DNA of 64,000 bases, taken from Flavobacterium sp. GTDB taxonomy: Bacteria > Bacteroidota > Bacteroidia > Flavobacteriales > Flavobacteriaceae. The notes beneath the pieces were generated by a model, which saw nothing but the letters and a program-made list of their open reading frames with translations, was not told the DNA's origin and made no database searches. A program made the position numbers and the translations under genes. Within the stretch, counting starts at the first letter, position 1. Each line of letters opens with the position of its first letter. Positions 27,506 through 35,776 of the stretch are shown here, piece by piece. The stretch covers positions 52,833-116,832 of the forward strand of contig NZ_JAQSDH010000048.1 in NCBI RefSeq assembly GCF_029945805.1, in the 5' to 3' direction.

Positions 27506-27860
27506 AATAAATAATTTAAGTTCATAAATAGATCGATTTGGGATCTACCTTCGCTACAAATTTATAAATACATTTCTCACATAAACAAACTTTAAATTCA
27601 TTTTTACGAATATTTAAGTAAGATTAAACTTCTTTTAAAAATAAAACAATATAAGCTACAAAATCAAAGACAATAATATTATATTCATAAGAAAATCAAG
27701 CTTTTACTGAAATGGATTAATTACATAAACCAAATTTTAAACAACATAACAAACTCATTTTCAATAAAAAAGGGTTAAAAACTTAAATATAAGACTACAT
27801 TAGTAATAAATATTATAAGATCAATTTCTTAAATCTATTGTTTCCCACAAACAAAAAGTT
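27506..27860. other. AT-rich intergenic region upstream of cas1
   Basis: These 355 bases separate two divergent genes and must hold both promoters. They are very AT-rich, and no element fits TAnnTTTG convincingly. TATTGTTT, 25 bases before the cas1 ATG, is the nearest match. No reading frame of note, no repeat and no hairpin were seen. Confidence 0.5.
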
Positions 27861-28745
27861 ATGATAAAAAGATCCATACTAGTAGAAAGCAAAACCGCAA
27901 TCTCTACAAAAAATCAACAACTCGTTCTTAAATCAGAAATCAAAGAAAGCACAATTCCTATCGAAGACATCGGTTTCTTAGTTCTCGACAATAGCGAAAT
28001 TTATCTAAGCATCCCCGCTATGAATCTGCTGATAGAAAACAATACCGCCGTAATTATTTGCAATACAAATCATTTACCCAACGGAATGTTTCTCAACCTC
28101 AACAGCCATCACATTCAACAAGAAATATTCAAAAATCAAATTGATGCGACCGCTCCACTAAAAAAACAATTGTGGCAACATACCATAGTAGAAAAAATAA
28201 CCAATCAAGGAATACTTTTAGAAAAAATAACAGGAAACAAAAACTCCTTACCTTTTTTAGCCAGTAAAGTGCTGAGTGGTGACACTACTAATATGGAAGG
28301 CGTAGCCGCAAGCCAATACTGGAAATCTTTTTTTGAACAGGAATTTAAAAGAGAACGCTTCGGCGATTATCCCAATAACTTCCTTAATTACGGTTACGCT
28401 ATTCTCCGCGCCGCCACAGCAAGAGCACTCTCAGGTAGCGGATTATTAAACACATTAGGAATCCATCACAAAAGCAAATACAATGCGTTCGCTTTAGCAG
28501 ATGATATCATGGAACCCTTCCGACCCATCATTGACGAAGCAGTTTACACTATCATGCAAAACTTTGACGAACAAGAATTAAATACAGCAATCAAAGCAGA
28601 GCTATTACAAATCCTAACCCGAACCGTATATTTCAAAGACGAGAAAAGTCCGCTAATGGTAGCACTCCAAAAAACCGCTAGTTCACTCCAGCAATGCTAC
28701 ACAGGAGACCGAAAGAAAATAAAATATCCAAAACTATGGACCTAA
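27861..28745 (+). CDS. cas1: type II CRISPR-associated integrase Cas1
   Basis: A 294-residue Cas1 of the type II (NMENI) group, the catalytic subunit of the Cas1-Cas2 spacer integrase. The conserved acidic and histidine residues that bind metal are visible: E146 in NMEGVAASQYWKSFF, H202/H203 in GIHHKSKYNAFALADD and D214/D215 to E218 in ADDIMEPFRPI. The N-terminal beta domain (MIKRSILVESKTAISTKNQQ) is typical. It overlaps cas2 by ten bases. No csn2 or cas4 is present, which places the locus in subtype II-C. Unlike the common cas9-cas1-cas2 order, cas1 faces cas9 across the array. Confidence 0.96.
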   Translation: MIKRSILVESKTAISTKNQQLVLKSEIKESTIPIEDIGFLVLDNSEIYLSIPAMNLLIENNTAVIICNTNHLPNGMFLNLNSHHIQQEIFKNQIDATAPLKKQLWQHTIVEKITNQGILLEKITGNKNSLPFLASKVLSGDTTNMEGVAASQYWKSFFEQEFKRERFGDYPNNFLNYGYAILRAATARALSGSGLLNTLGIHHKSKYNAFALADDIMEPFRPIIDEAVYTIMQNFDEQELNTAIKAELLQILTRTVYFKDEKSPLMVALQKTASSLQQCYTGDRKKIKYPKLWT

Positions 28746-29065
28746 ACGGATACAGAATTATGTGGCTATTTGTATTTTTCGACCTACCAACAGAAACAAA
28801 AAAAGACCGAAGAAACGCTTCGGGATTCAGAAACAACCTCCTTAAAGATGGTTTCGCCATGATGCAATACTCCGTTTATGTCCGCCATTGCGCCAGTGCA
28901 GAAAGTGCCGACGTACACGAAAAACGAATCTACAAACTACTCCCACCGTTAGGCAAAGTAAGCGTACTACGAATAACCGACAAACAATTCGGAAACATAA
29001 TCAACTTCTGGGGAAAAATGGAAGTTCCTAAAGCACCTCAACCTACACAACTAGAACTATTTTAA
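28736..29065 (+). CDS. cas2: CRISPR-associated protein Cas2
   Basis: A 109-residue Cas2 with the ferredoxin-like fold that bridges two Cas1 dimers. The first strand is RIMWLFVFFDLPTETKKDRR, with the conserved aspartate after FF, followed by FRNNLLKDGFAMMQYSVYVRHC. The ATG at 28736, inside the last codons of cas1, was chosen over a longer frame because the family starts with a few residues before the first strand. The gene ends 50 bases before the first terminator copy of the tandem units. Confidence 0.95.
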   Translation: MDLNGYRIMWLFVFFDLPTETKKDRRNASGFRNNLLKDGFAMMQYSVYVRHCASAESADVHEKRIYKLLPPLGKVSVLRITDKQFGNIINFWGKMEVPKAPQPTQLELF

Positions 29066-29073
29066 TCTTTTTT

Positions 29074-29098
29074 TGTCACACTGAGCCTGTCGAAGTGC
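29074..29098 (+). repeat. short dispersed repeat downstream of cas2
   Basis: TGTCACACTGAGCCTGTCGA and a few following bases form a short motif. Related forms (GAGCCTGTCGAA, CTGAGCGCAGTCAAAGCG) occur at 60274-60286 and 58215-58232 in this window. It is a small intergenic repeat of unknown role. Confidence 0.45.
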
Positions 29099-29114
29099 AT
29101 TCCGTACAAAAAGA

Positions 29115-29162
29115 AAAATGCCTCAATCACAGCTTATCATCCTGTAAAAGAGGCATTTTTTT
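29115..29162. terminator. terminator of cas1-cas2 (first copy of the tandem terminator)
   Basis: AAAAATGCCTC and GAGGCATTTTT form an 11-bp stem around a 25-base loop with an inner ACAG/CTGT pair. T runs lie on both strands, so it can stop cas1-cas2 transcripts and leftward transcripts coming from the array. The same hairpin recurs at the end of each 209-bp unit. Confidence 0.85.
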
Positions 29163-29213
29163 ATCACGATATACCCTTTATTCCATTGATTATTAGAAGC
29201 TAACAGCGCAACT

Positions 29214-29371
29214 AATATCGTGTTCTCTAATCTTTAATCAAATCTCCCTTTTTTGGGAGATTCACAAACACACCAATAAAAAATAAACACTTGGTGTTTG
29301 TAAACCACACCCTCAGAAAGCAAAAAATGCCTCAATCACAGCTTATCATCCTGTAAAAGAGGCATTTTTTT
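29214..29371 (+). ncRNA. putative tracrRNA-like / anti-repeat RNA, copy 1
   Basis: If transcribed on the plus strand this 158-base segment starts with 29 bases complementary to the 3' part of the crRNA repeat, then folds into two hairpins and ends at a strong terminator with seven T. The layout is that of a tracrRNA. However, the part of an anti-repeat that normally pairs with the spacer-proximal GTTGTGG of the repeat does not follow directly. It may be supplied by AAACCACACC about 60 bases later, past the hairpins. It could be an alternative tracrRNA, a crRNA decoy or antisense RNA, or merely an untranscribed decayed repeat. No clear TAnnTTTG promoter was found directly upstream. Confidence 0.5.
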
Positions 29372-29422
29372 ATCACGATATACCCTTTATTCCATTGATT
29401 ATTAGAAGCTAACAGCGCAACT

Positions 29423-29580
29423 AATATCGTGTTCTCTAATCTTTAATCAAATCTCCCTTTTTTGGGAGATTCACAAACACACCAATAAAAAATAAACACT
29501 TGGTGTTTGTAAACCACACCCTCAGAAAGCAAAAAATGCCTCAATCACAGCTTATCATCCTGTAAAAGAGGCATTTTTTT
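29423..29580 (+). ncRNA. putative tracrRNA-like / anti-repeat RNA, copy 2
   Basis: Same structure as copy 1, 209 bases further on: the 29-base repeat-identical block at 29423-29451, two hairpins and a terminator ending in T at 29574-29580. No difference from copy 1 was seen. Confidence 0.5.
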
Positions 29581-29631
29581 ATCACGATATACCCTTTATT
29601 CCATTGATTATTAGAAGCTAACAGCGCAACT

Positions 29632-29789
29632 AATATCGTGTTCTCTAATCTTTAATCAAATCTCCCTTTTTTGGGAGATTCACAAACACACCAATAAAAA
29701 ATAAACACTTGGTGTTTGTAAACCACACCCTCAGAAAGCAAAAAATGCCTCAATCACAGCTTATCATCCTGTAAAAGAGGCATTTTTTT
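29632..29789 (+). ncRNA. putative tracrRNA-like / anti-repeat RNA, copy 3
   Basis: Same structure again: the 29-base block at 29632-29660 and the terminator with T run at 29783-29789. The next 51 bases repeat the pre-block sequence and lead directly into the first complete CRISPR repeat at 29841. Confidence 0.5.
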
Positions 29790-29840
29790 ATCACGATATA
29801 CCCTTTATTCCATTGATTATTAGAAGCTAACAGCGCAACT

Positions 29841-31458
29841 AATATCGTGTTCTCTAATCTTTAATCAAACCACAACCGTGGACTTGGAGAAACTGGCAAA
29901 AGTTACAATATCGTGTTCTCTAATCTTTAATCAAACCACAACGGTTAATTGCTTTTGGTTGGTTAGAACTTTAATATCGTGTTCTCTAATCTTTAATCAA
30001 ACCACAACTACTGCCTTACCTCTAATGTCTACTGTTGTAATATCGTGTTCTCTAATCTTTAATCAAACCACAACCATCTAAAGATTGTGTATTTTTATTC
30101 TCCAAATATCGTGTTCTCTAATCTTTAATCAAACCACAACTAAATCAATGCAGTTTTCTAAACACTCTTTAATATCGTGTTCTCTAATCTTTAATCAAAC
30201 CACAACCTAAACTTTTCAAATGAAATAGATGTTCTTAATATCGTGTTCTCTAATCTTTAATCAAACCACAACCTTTGTGGCTCTTCTAAATAATCAGCTT
30301 CAAATATCGTGTTCTCTAATCTTTAATCAAACCACAACGTTTGTGGCGCGGATTGGAAAACCTTTAAAATATCGTGTTCTCTAATCTTTAATCAAACCAC
30401 AACCTTTAATTGGATTTAGATTTATATCAATTGAATATCGTGTTCTCTAATCTTTAATCAAACCACAACTAAATTTATTAGATTAGTAACTATTAAATTA
30501 ATATCGTGTTCTCTAATCTTTAATCAAACCACAACTATCTTGCCCTTCTTTACTTAATTTAGCATAATATCGTGTTCTCTAATCTTTAATCAAACCACAA
30601 CAAAAGCGGGGCAAACAAAAATAAATTTTGAAATATCGTGTTCTCTAATCTTTAATCAAACCACAACCAGCAACAACCTATACAAGCTTATGTAGTAAAT
30701 ATCGTGTTCTCTAATCTTTAATCAAACCACAACCATATTTATTAAAGGCATCCAAAGTATTCTAATATCGTGTTCTCTAATCTTTAATCAAACCACAACT
30801 GTACTATTTCTTTTGTTTTCATAACTCCTAATATCGTGTTCTCTAATCTTTAATCAAACCACAACTATTTACTTCTACGATCAAAATCAGTATTTAATAT
30901 CGTGTTCTCTAATCTTTAATCAAACCACAACCGCCGGGTGCTATATCACAAGGGGCAGTAGAATATCGTGTTCTCTAATCTTTAATCAAACCACAACTTT
31001 GAATTTCGATATTGTTTATCTTAACTTAATATCGTGTTCTCTAATCTTTAATCAAACCACAACTGAAAGTAGCTGAACCGTTATAATCTAAATAATATCG
31101 TGTTCTCTAATCTTTAATCAAACCACAACAGTTTGGATTAAATGGATTAGATTATTTTAAATATCGTGTTCTCTAATCTTTAATCAAACCACAACCCTAC
31201 ATCGTAGAGAAACTTCGCAGAACAAATATCGTGTTCTCTAATCTTTAATCAAACCACAACTTGCGTAGTGCAAGGCTACGTTACCGTAAAAATATCGTGT
31301 TCTCTAATCTTTAATCAAACCACAACCCGTTGTATCTGTCTATGATGTAAGTATAGAATATCGTGTTCTCTAATCTTTAATCAAACCACAACCTGGCGTA
31401 CTTGGTTAAAAACTTCTTTACTAATATCGTGTTCTCTAATCTTTAATCAAACCACAAC
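29841..31458 (-). CRISPR. type II-C CRISPR array, 25 repeats and 24 spacers
   Basis: Twenty-five repeats of 36 bases, apparently all identical, separated by 24 spacers of 30 bases (two are 29). On the plus strand the repeat begins AATATCGTGTTCTCTAATC and ends AATCAAACCACAAC. In crRNA orientation it is the minus strand and begins GTTGTGGTTTGATTAAAG, typical for II-C. The direction follows from the tracrRNA anti-repeat at 35548-35573, which resembles the plus strand. The array therefore runs in the same direction as cas9 and lies 98 bases beyond its stop. No repeat is degenerate at either end, apart from the truncated copies in the 209-bp units. Spacer targets cannot be determined here. Confidence 0.98.
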
Positions 31459-31506
31459 GGAAAACCGTTACAACAAAAGCGAAGGTCGCTTTTCCGTTGT
31501 GGTTTG
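31448..31506. repeat. palindrome at the cas9-side end of the array
   Basis: CAAACCACAACGGAAAA (31448-31464), which includes the last 11 bases of the terminal repeat, is the exact reverse complement of TTTTCCGTTGTGGTTTG (31490-31506). The loop of 25 bases overlaps a second possible hairpin, AAAAGCGA/TCGCTTTT. In the crRNA-sense RNA the upstream arm would pair with the start of the first repeat and compete with tracrRNA. Confidence 0.85.
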
Positions 31507-31556
31507 GTTGTTTAAGACTATGAAAAACTTATGTCAAAGAACATTTAACAACTAAT
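31459..31556. other. candidate leader between cas9 and the array
   Basis: Ninety-eight bases between the cas9 stop and the array on the upstream side with respect to crRNA transcription. It holds the second arm of the palindrome and then AT-rich sequence (ATGTCAAAGAACATTTAAC). No separate terminator for cas9 is seen, so cas9 transcripts may run into the array. Whether this side or the cas2 side is the acquisition end is not decided by the sequence. Confidence 0.45.
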
Positions 31557-34500
31557 TCATATTAAAAAATCTATTTTCCCTGATGGGTGGAGTATGAAAT
31601 CTTTTTCTTCATAAATTGCTTTAATATTACTCAAACTGATTCTCAATTTTTGTGCTGATTTTTCAAAATCCAAACTTGATTCTTTTTTTAAATCCTTATC
31701 AGCTCCGCCTTGGGCGTGATGGCGAAATTGAATTCTGCCATCACTTTCAAATTGAGTTATTTTAAATAATCGCTTGCTTAAATTTTCTTTAGAAATTGTT
31801 TTTAATTCTTCTGGATTATTTTCATAAAAAAGTGCCATCTGATTCACTTTTAAAACCTTTGATAATGGAATTAAAATTTCAGTCTTCTTACCTTTATTCT
31901 TAAATATATTTTCTTCAACTGGCATTTCTAATTTCGTATTTCCTTGATTGTATTTTGCTAAATCAAATGCAGAAATAGTTTTATGAAATTGTTCTTTTTT
32001 TCCATTATCATTTACCTTTTCATAAATTGCCATTGCAAATATATTTTCTAAAGTGGCATAATAACTTTCTTTATATTCCTTTCTTTTACCTTGTGAAACA
32101 TGACTTTGTGCTTTTATTTTTGGTAGATTTTTATTAGCTGTTTTTACACGGATTTTTTTAATCAACATTTCTTTGATTTCTTTTCCTTGTGCATCTGTTT
32201 CGCTTGGTAATAAAATCCAACCTTCATCGGTTTTAATATTTTTCAAACCGTGTTTTAAAATTCTACTTTTAATTCCTTCATCAACTATGGCATTTAATTC
32301 AGCATCCGAAAATGCACTTGTAACAGGTTTTCGTATTACAAACCAAATTTCTTTTTCACTGTTTTCATTTTCCCTTTCAATCGCACCATAAAAAGTATCT
32401 TTATGTAATGATGCCCTTATTCCTTGTCCTTTTTCGTAGATTACATTTCCTGATTTATCATACTGAATTTTATTTCGCTTTTTTAATTTCTTTACCGTTT
32501 GTTTGTCAACATTATTCTTATGATTGTGTACTACAATAATGCTATTTTTCAATTCATTAACATCTTCAGTAAAGGTTCCCCAAGGTTTTTTGATTTTGAA
32601 TTTATCACTGTATCGATTCTCTTCTGATTCTTTAAACGCTTCCGCCAAACCATCACGAATACTTTTATCCATACAAGAAAGCACGACTGCATCAATAGCG
32701 TGATGGTAATGATAATTTCTATCTTTTGCATCTAATCCCCAAGATTTTCTAACATCCGCAACCATCGAACCTTTGGCAGGAAAAACTCTTTGGAATAACG
32801 ATTTTAAAAACAATTCAGAATATTTTGTAATAATTCCAGTATCAACCAACTGGCTATTTCTGAAATTAGGTTTTATTTCAGTGGCTGTAAATCGATATAA
32901 TTTTTGTTTCCAATAATCCAATTCTAATTTTAAATAATGTCGTTGCTGAATGGCTCTGTTTTTTTGTTCAACCGTACTGGCAACTTTGGAAAAGTATTTT
33001 TGTTGCTCAATTCTTTCTTCCAAACTTTCAATAGTTTCTTTCCAATGCAGTGTATTATTGATGAAATTCTGTTTGTATTTATCATCTAAATCTTGAGGAA
33101 TTTGATTTCCTTTTATTTGATTGAATTTTTTATCCGCTAAGGTTTTATTTACTAGTGAATTATCAAATGATTTACTTCTAGGAAAAGTATGTTCTATATC
33201 AAATTGAGGATTGGAACCTAATAATTTTTCACAATTAATAGTTTCATTGGTGTATAAACACTTGTTATTCTGTTCCTGACATAATCTGTATTTTATTACA
33301 TCGGTTTCGGTAACAATTGAATTTGTGTCTTTTGCAAATTCTTCTAATTTTTCTCTAAACTTTTTGTTTTCATTTTCTCTTTCACGTTGCCATCTTTCAA
33401 TCGCTAATCGTTTGTTTTTATCATTTAACTCACGTGCTAACTCTATGATGATTTCCGTATCTGGAGCAATTTTATTTTCCTTTAATAATGTATTAACCAA
33501 TTTTCTCAAATAAAACAGCGTTCGCATTGCCATTGGATTTTTAATTGAATCCGTAAAAGGCAATCCTAAAAAACCATCTTGACTTTGTGGATAGGCATCC
33601 ATTGCAGAAGGATGATACAATTTATCGGATTGTTCTTTTGTAACCTTAAATTCCTCAATTAAAAAATCTTTGATAACCTCATCAATTCTTGGTTTAGATA
33701 AATAATATCCTCCTACTCTTCTTTTTTGCAATTGTTGTTGAAAAATAATTTCTGTTTCTTTTTGAAGAGTTTCTTTTTCAGATTCAAACATTTTATCCCA
33801 AAGATATTTACCGTAGAAAACTTTGATTTTTTCTAAAACATCTTTTTTGTCCGTTTCGTCAAGTATATAATCATAATTAGAGTTGTCATATTCTTTAATA
33901 AAATCGCCAACTAAACCATTTACAATATCAATTTTCAGTATTTCATCTTTATATCTTGAAATAATATCAACTATCGTATCTTGAACAAATTGCTTGCTTT
34001 CGTTCCATTTTTCTTTTCCAATAATGGCATCAACATTGGCAAAGAAAACAGCATAAGGATAAATTATTTTTTCTTCTAAAAAAGGTAAGATCTTTACAAT
34101 TGCTTTTTTACTCAACGAAGAATAACCTTGTTTTAAACTAATACTTTCATAATAGTTTACTTTCTCTTCGGAAATTGAAAAACGATCTCTGATAAAACTT
34201 TTGACTTTATACGATGTGATATCATTGACAAAATCTCCAGCAAAAAACAACGTATGCCAAAGTTCATCGACCAATTCATCAACCGTTTTATTATCTTGTT
34301 TTTTATATTTTGATTGAATTATTGATTTACAATCTTTCCAATCTTCCGCATCAAAAACCTCAATCAATTTACTCACCGTTGGGCTTCCTACCACTGGATA
34401 TTTATCATTGTAATTAAATTCAAAAAACAAATTATTTTTCTTTGCAACAGTGTTGATACTTTTCGAAATATCAATAAACTTAAAATTTTTAGCACTTACT

Positions 34501-35435
34501 CTGTAAAATTTATCTTCTGCAATTTTATAATAATCTAGATATTCTGAAAGAAAAACGAATTTGTCACTATTACGTTCTTTTACTTTAATAGAATTCAAGT
34601 ATTGAAACATTCTGAATTCTTCAAACAAAGGATGACTTATAGCACAACGAGATTTTGTTTTCTCTAAAGTACATTTACCAACCGAACCTTTTTGCGATTT
34701 TAAAGGTCTTTGAAAAAAGATAGCATCAAAAAACTGGTTCGCTAATTCTTTTTCAATATTTTGACTTTTCATTAAAAAGTTAAATTCTTCAACATAACTA
34801 ATTCTTGATGAATTTACTTCTTGATCGTCTGCACTGAACTTTGTTTTTCTTACTTTTTCATTTCTGTTCAATAAATCAAAATAATATTCGCCTAAAGTTT
34901 TAAAACCATTTTTCTCTAATAACTCTTTCTCCTTTTGAAATTGAATTAAATCTTTTCCAGCATCAGCATCTTTTCGCCCGCTTTTAAAACCTCTTCGTTG
35001 ACACATATGATATAAAGCGCGCCCTAATTCCAATTTTGAAACAATATAATCAACTGCTTTTGCTCTTACTTCATAAGGATTTATTTTTACCCATTCAGAA
35101 AAATCATAATTTGCTGTTGGATATTTCATTTCCTGTCCTTTTTTATAAACAGACCAAAGCAATAACTCCTCTGAAGTCAGAGGACAAAAACCATTATCAA
35201 TCAATAGATTTAATAAATCTGTTTTTCTTTGCTTTCTTCTTCTGTATAATTTTCTCGAAGCCCTATGTTTCGTTCTTTCCGAAGCTAAAGAAAACTCAAC
35301 CCCCTTTTCTTCTCCAACACCTTGTGGAAAAACTATAACATTCGTATCAAGAATTTGATTGCCTTCTTTATTTGTATCACGAATAGCCCACCCAATACTA
35401 TTAGTCCCCAAATCCAATCCTAAGATCTTTGCCAT
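31557..35435 (-). CDS. cas9: type II-C Cas9 endonuclease
   Basis: A 1292-residue Cas9, the crRNA/tracrRNA-guided double-strand DNA nuclease. The motifs are complete: RuvC-I ILGLDLGTNSIGWA with D8; arginine-rich bridge helix (residues about 52-72, ERTKHRASRKLYRRRKQRK); RuvC-II EIIIELAREL with E665; HNH NPQFDIEHTFPRSKSFDN with D746, H749 and N759; RuvC-III YHHAIDAVVLS with H912 and D915. It is longer than Neisseria Cas9 (about 1080) but within the range of Bacteroidota II-C proteins. The PAM-interacting C-terminus is intact with no frameshift. It points toward the array and away from its tracrRNA, and converges with cas1-cas2. Confidence 0.97.
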   Translation of the reverse strand: MAKILGLDLGTNSIGWAIRDTNKEGNQILDTNVIVFPQGVGEEKGVEFSLASERTKHRASRKLYRRRKQRKTDLLNLLIDNGFCPLTSEELLLWSVYKKGQEMKYPTANYDFSEWVKINPYEVRAKAVDYIVSKLELGRALYHMCQRRGFKSGRKDADAGKDLIQFQKEKELLEKNGFKTLGEYYFDLLNRNEKVRKTKFSADDQEVNSSRISYVEEFNFLMKSQNIEKELANQFFDAIFFQRPLKSQKGSVGKCTLEKTKSRCAISHPLFEEFRMFQYLNSIKVKERNSDKFVFLSEYLDYYKIAEDKFYRVSAKNFKFIDISKSINTVAKKNNLFFEFNYNDKYPVVGSPTVSKLIEVFDAEDWKDCKSIIQSKYKKQDNKTVDELVDELWHTLFFAGDFVNDITSYKVKSFIRDRFSISEEKVNYYESISLKQGYSSLSKKAIVKILPFLEEKIIYPYAVFFANVDAIIGKEKWNESKQFVQDTIVDIISRYKDEILKIDIVNGLVGDFIKEYDNSNYDYILDETDKKDVLEKIKVFYGKYLWDKMFESEKETLQKETEIIFQQQLQKRRVGGYYLSKPRIDEVIKDFLIEEFKVTKEQSDKLYHPSAMDAYPQSQDGFLGLPFTDSIKNPMAMRTLFYLRKLVNTLLKENKIAPDTEIIIELARELNDKNKRLAIERWQRERENENKKFREKLEEFAKDTNSIVTETDVIKYRLCQEQNNKCLYTNETINCEKLLGSNPQFDIEHTFPRSKSFDNSLVNKTLADKKFNQIKGNQIPQDLDDKYKQNFINNTLHWKETIESLEERIEQQKYFSKVASTVEQKNRAIQQRHYLKLELDYWKQKLYRFTATEIKPNFRNSQLVDTGIITKYSELFLKSLFQRVFPAKGSMVADVRKSWGLDAKDRNYHYHHAIDAVVLSCMDKSIRDGLAEAFKESEENRYSDKFKIKKPWGTFTEDVNELKNSIIVVHNHKNNVDKQTVKKLKKRNKIQYDKSGNVIYEKGQGIRASLHKDTFYGAIERENENSEKEIWFVIRKPVTSAFSDAELNAIVDEGIKSRILKHGLKNIKTDEGWILLPSETDAQGKEIKEMLIKKIRVKTANKNLPKIKAQSHVSQGKRKEYKESYYATLENIFAMAIYEKVNDNGKKEQFHKTISAFDLAKYNQGNTKLEMPVEENIFKNKGKKTEILIPLSKVLKVNQMALFYENNPEELKTISKENLSKRLFKITQFESDGRIQFRHHAQGGADKDLKKESSLDFEKSAQKLRISLSNIKAIYEEKDFILHPSGKIDFLI

Positions 35436-35503
35436 AACTCTACCATTTTACATAAAGAATAAAACTACAAAAAATTATCTTACTCTTTTTACGGTTTTCC
35501 GCA

Positions 35504-35533
35504 TTGTTAATAAAAAACTTATTCCTAAATTTG
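35504..35533 (+). promoter_or_regulatory. promoter of the tracrRNA
   Basis: TTG at 35504-35506, a 19-base spacer and TAAATTTG at 35526-35533 match the Bacteroidota consensus. The same 19-base spacing is found before tRNA-Val. A start a few bases after the -7 element would put the RNA 5' end near 35540, just before the anti-repeat. Confidence 0.75.
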
Positions 35534-35539
35534 ATTCTG

Positions 35540-35629
35540 ATTAAAAATCTCTAATCTTTAATCTTATCACAATAAGGCTATATGCCGTAGATGAAAATCT
35601 TAAGTCCTGCTTCGGTGGGACTTTTTTTT
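35540..35629 (+). ncRNA. canonical type II-C tracrRNA
   Basis: An RNA of about 90 bases, divergent from cas9. The anti-repeat at 35548-35573 contains CTCTAATCTTTAATC, identical to the array's plus strand. A four-base mismatch bulge (TTAT against AAAC) and CACAA follow, which is the usual imperfect pairing with the repeat. The nexus hairpin GGCTATATGCC follows, then GTAGATGAAAATCTT, then the stem AAGTCC/GGACTT and eight T as terminator. The order and the AAGGC...GCCG core resemble Neisseria-type II-C tracrRNAs. It is the likely functional partner of this Cas9. Confidence 0.9.
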
Positions 35630-35741
35630 GTTACACCCTTTTTTGTTATTTCCACAAAAGAAAAATCACATAAACAGATACAACATCCAAAACACAATCC
35701 GTGCAAATCCGTGCAATCTGTGTTAAAAATCCCTATTGTCA

Positions 35742-35759
35742 TTCCCGCGAAGGCGGGAA
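35742..35759. repeat. small REP-like palindrome
   Basis: TTCCCGCGAAGGCGGGAA is a perfect palindromic stem with a GAA-type loop, common as a dispersed intergenic element in many bacteria. It stands between the tracrRNA and the minisatellite. Confidence 0.65.
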
Positions 35760-35776
35760 CCCATTCGATACACCAA

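Larger units (their letters stand above)
29163..29840. repeat. 209-bp tandem repeat: three complete units plus the beginning of a fourth
   Basis: From 29163 the sequence repeats with a period of exactly 209 bases (partial CRISPR repeats start at 29214, 29423 and 29632, and the first true array repeat at 29841). Each unit holds, in order: about 51 bases before the repeat (ATCACGATATACCC ... AGCGCAACT), 29 bases identical to the CRISPR repeat, hairpin TCTCCC/GGGAGA, hairpin CAAACA..CCAA/TTGGTGTTTG, the fragment AAACCACACC and the GCCTC/GAGGC terminator. The three copies look identical by eye, which points to recent amplification. The fourth copy diverges after the 29th repeat base, where the true repeat goes on to its last seven bases. 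Confidence 0.92.

Noticed and set aside
28694..28735. Longer cas2 start inside cas1
   Set aside because: The extra 14 residues are not like Cas2, and the ATG at 28736 fits the family.
29214..29840. The 209-bp units as ordinary array repeats with long spacers
   Set aside because: Each lacks the last seven bases of the repeat in place, and the intervening sequence is identical between units and includes terminators, unlike spacers.
29878..30081. Open frame of 67 codons in the CRISPR array
   Set aside because: It is translation of repeats and spacers with the period of the array.
31459..31556. A separate rho-independent terminator for cas9
   Set aside because: The only strong hairpin is the repeat palindrome, and it has no clear T run on the minus strand.
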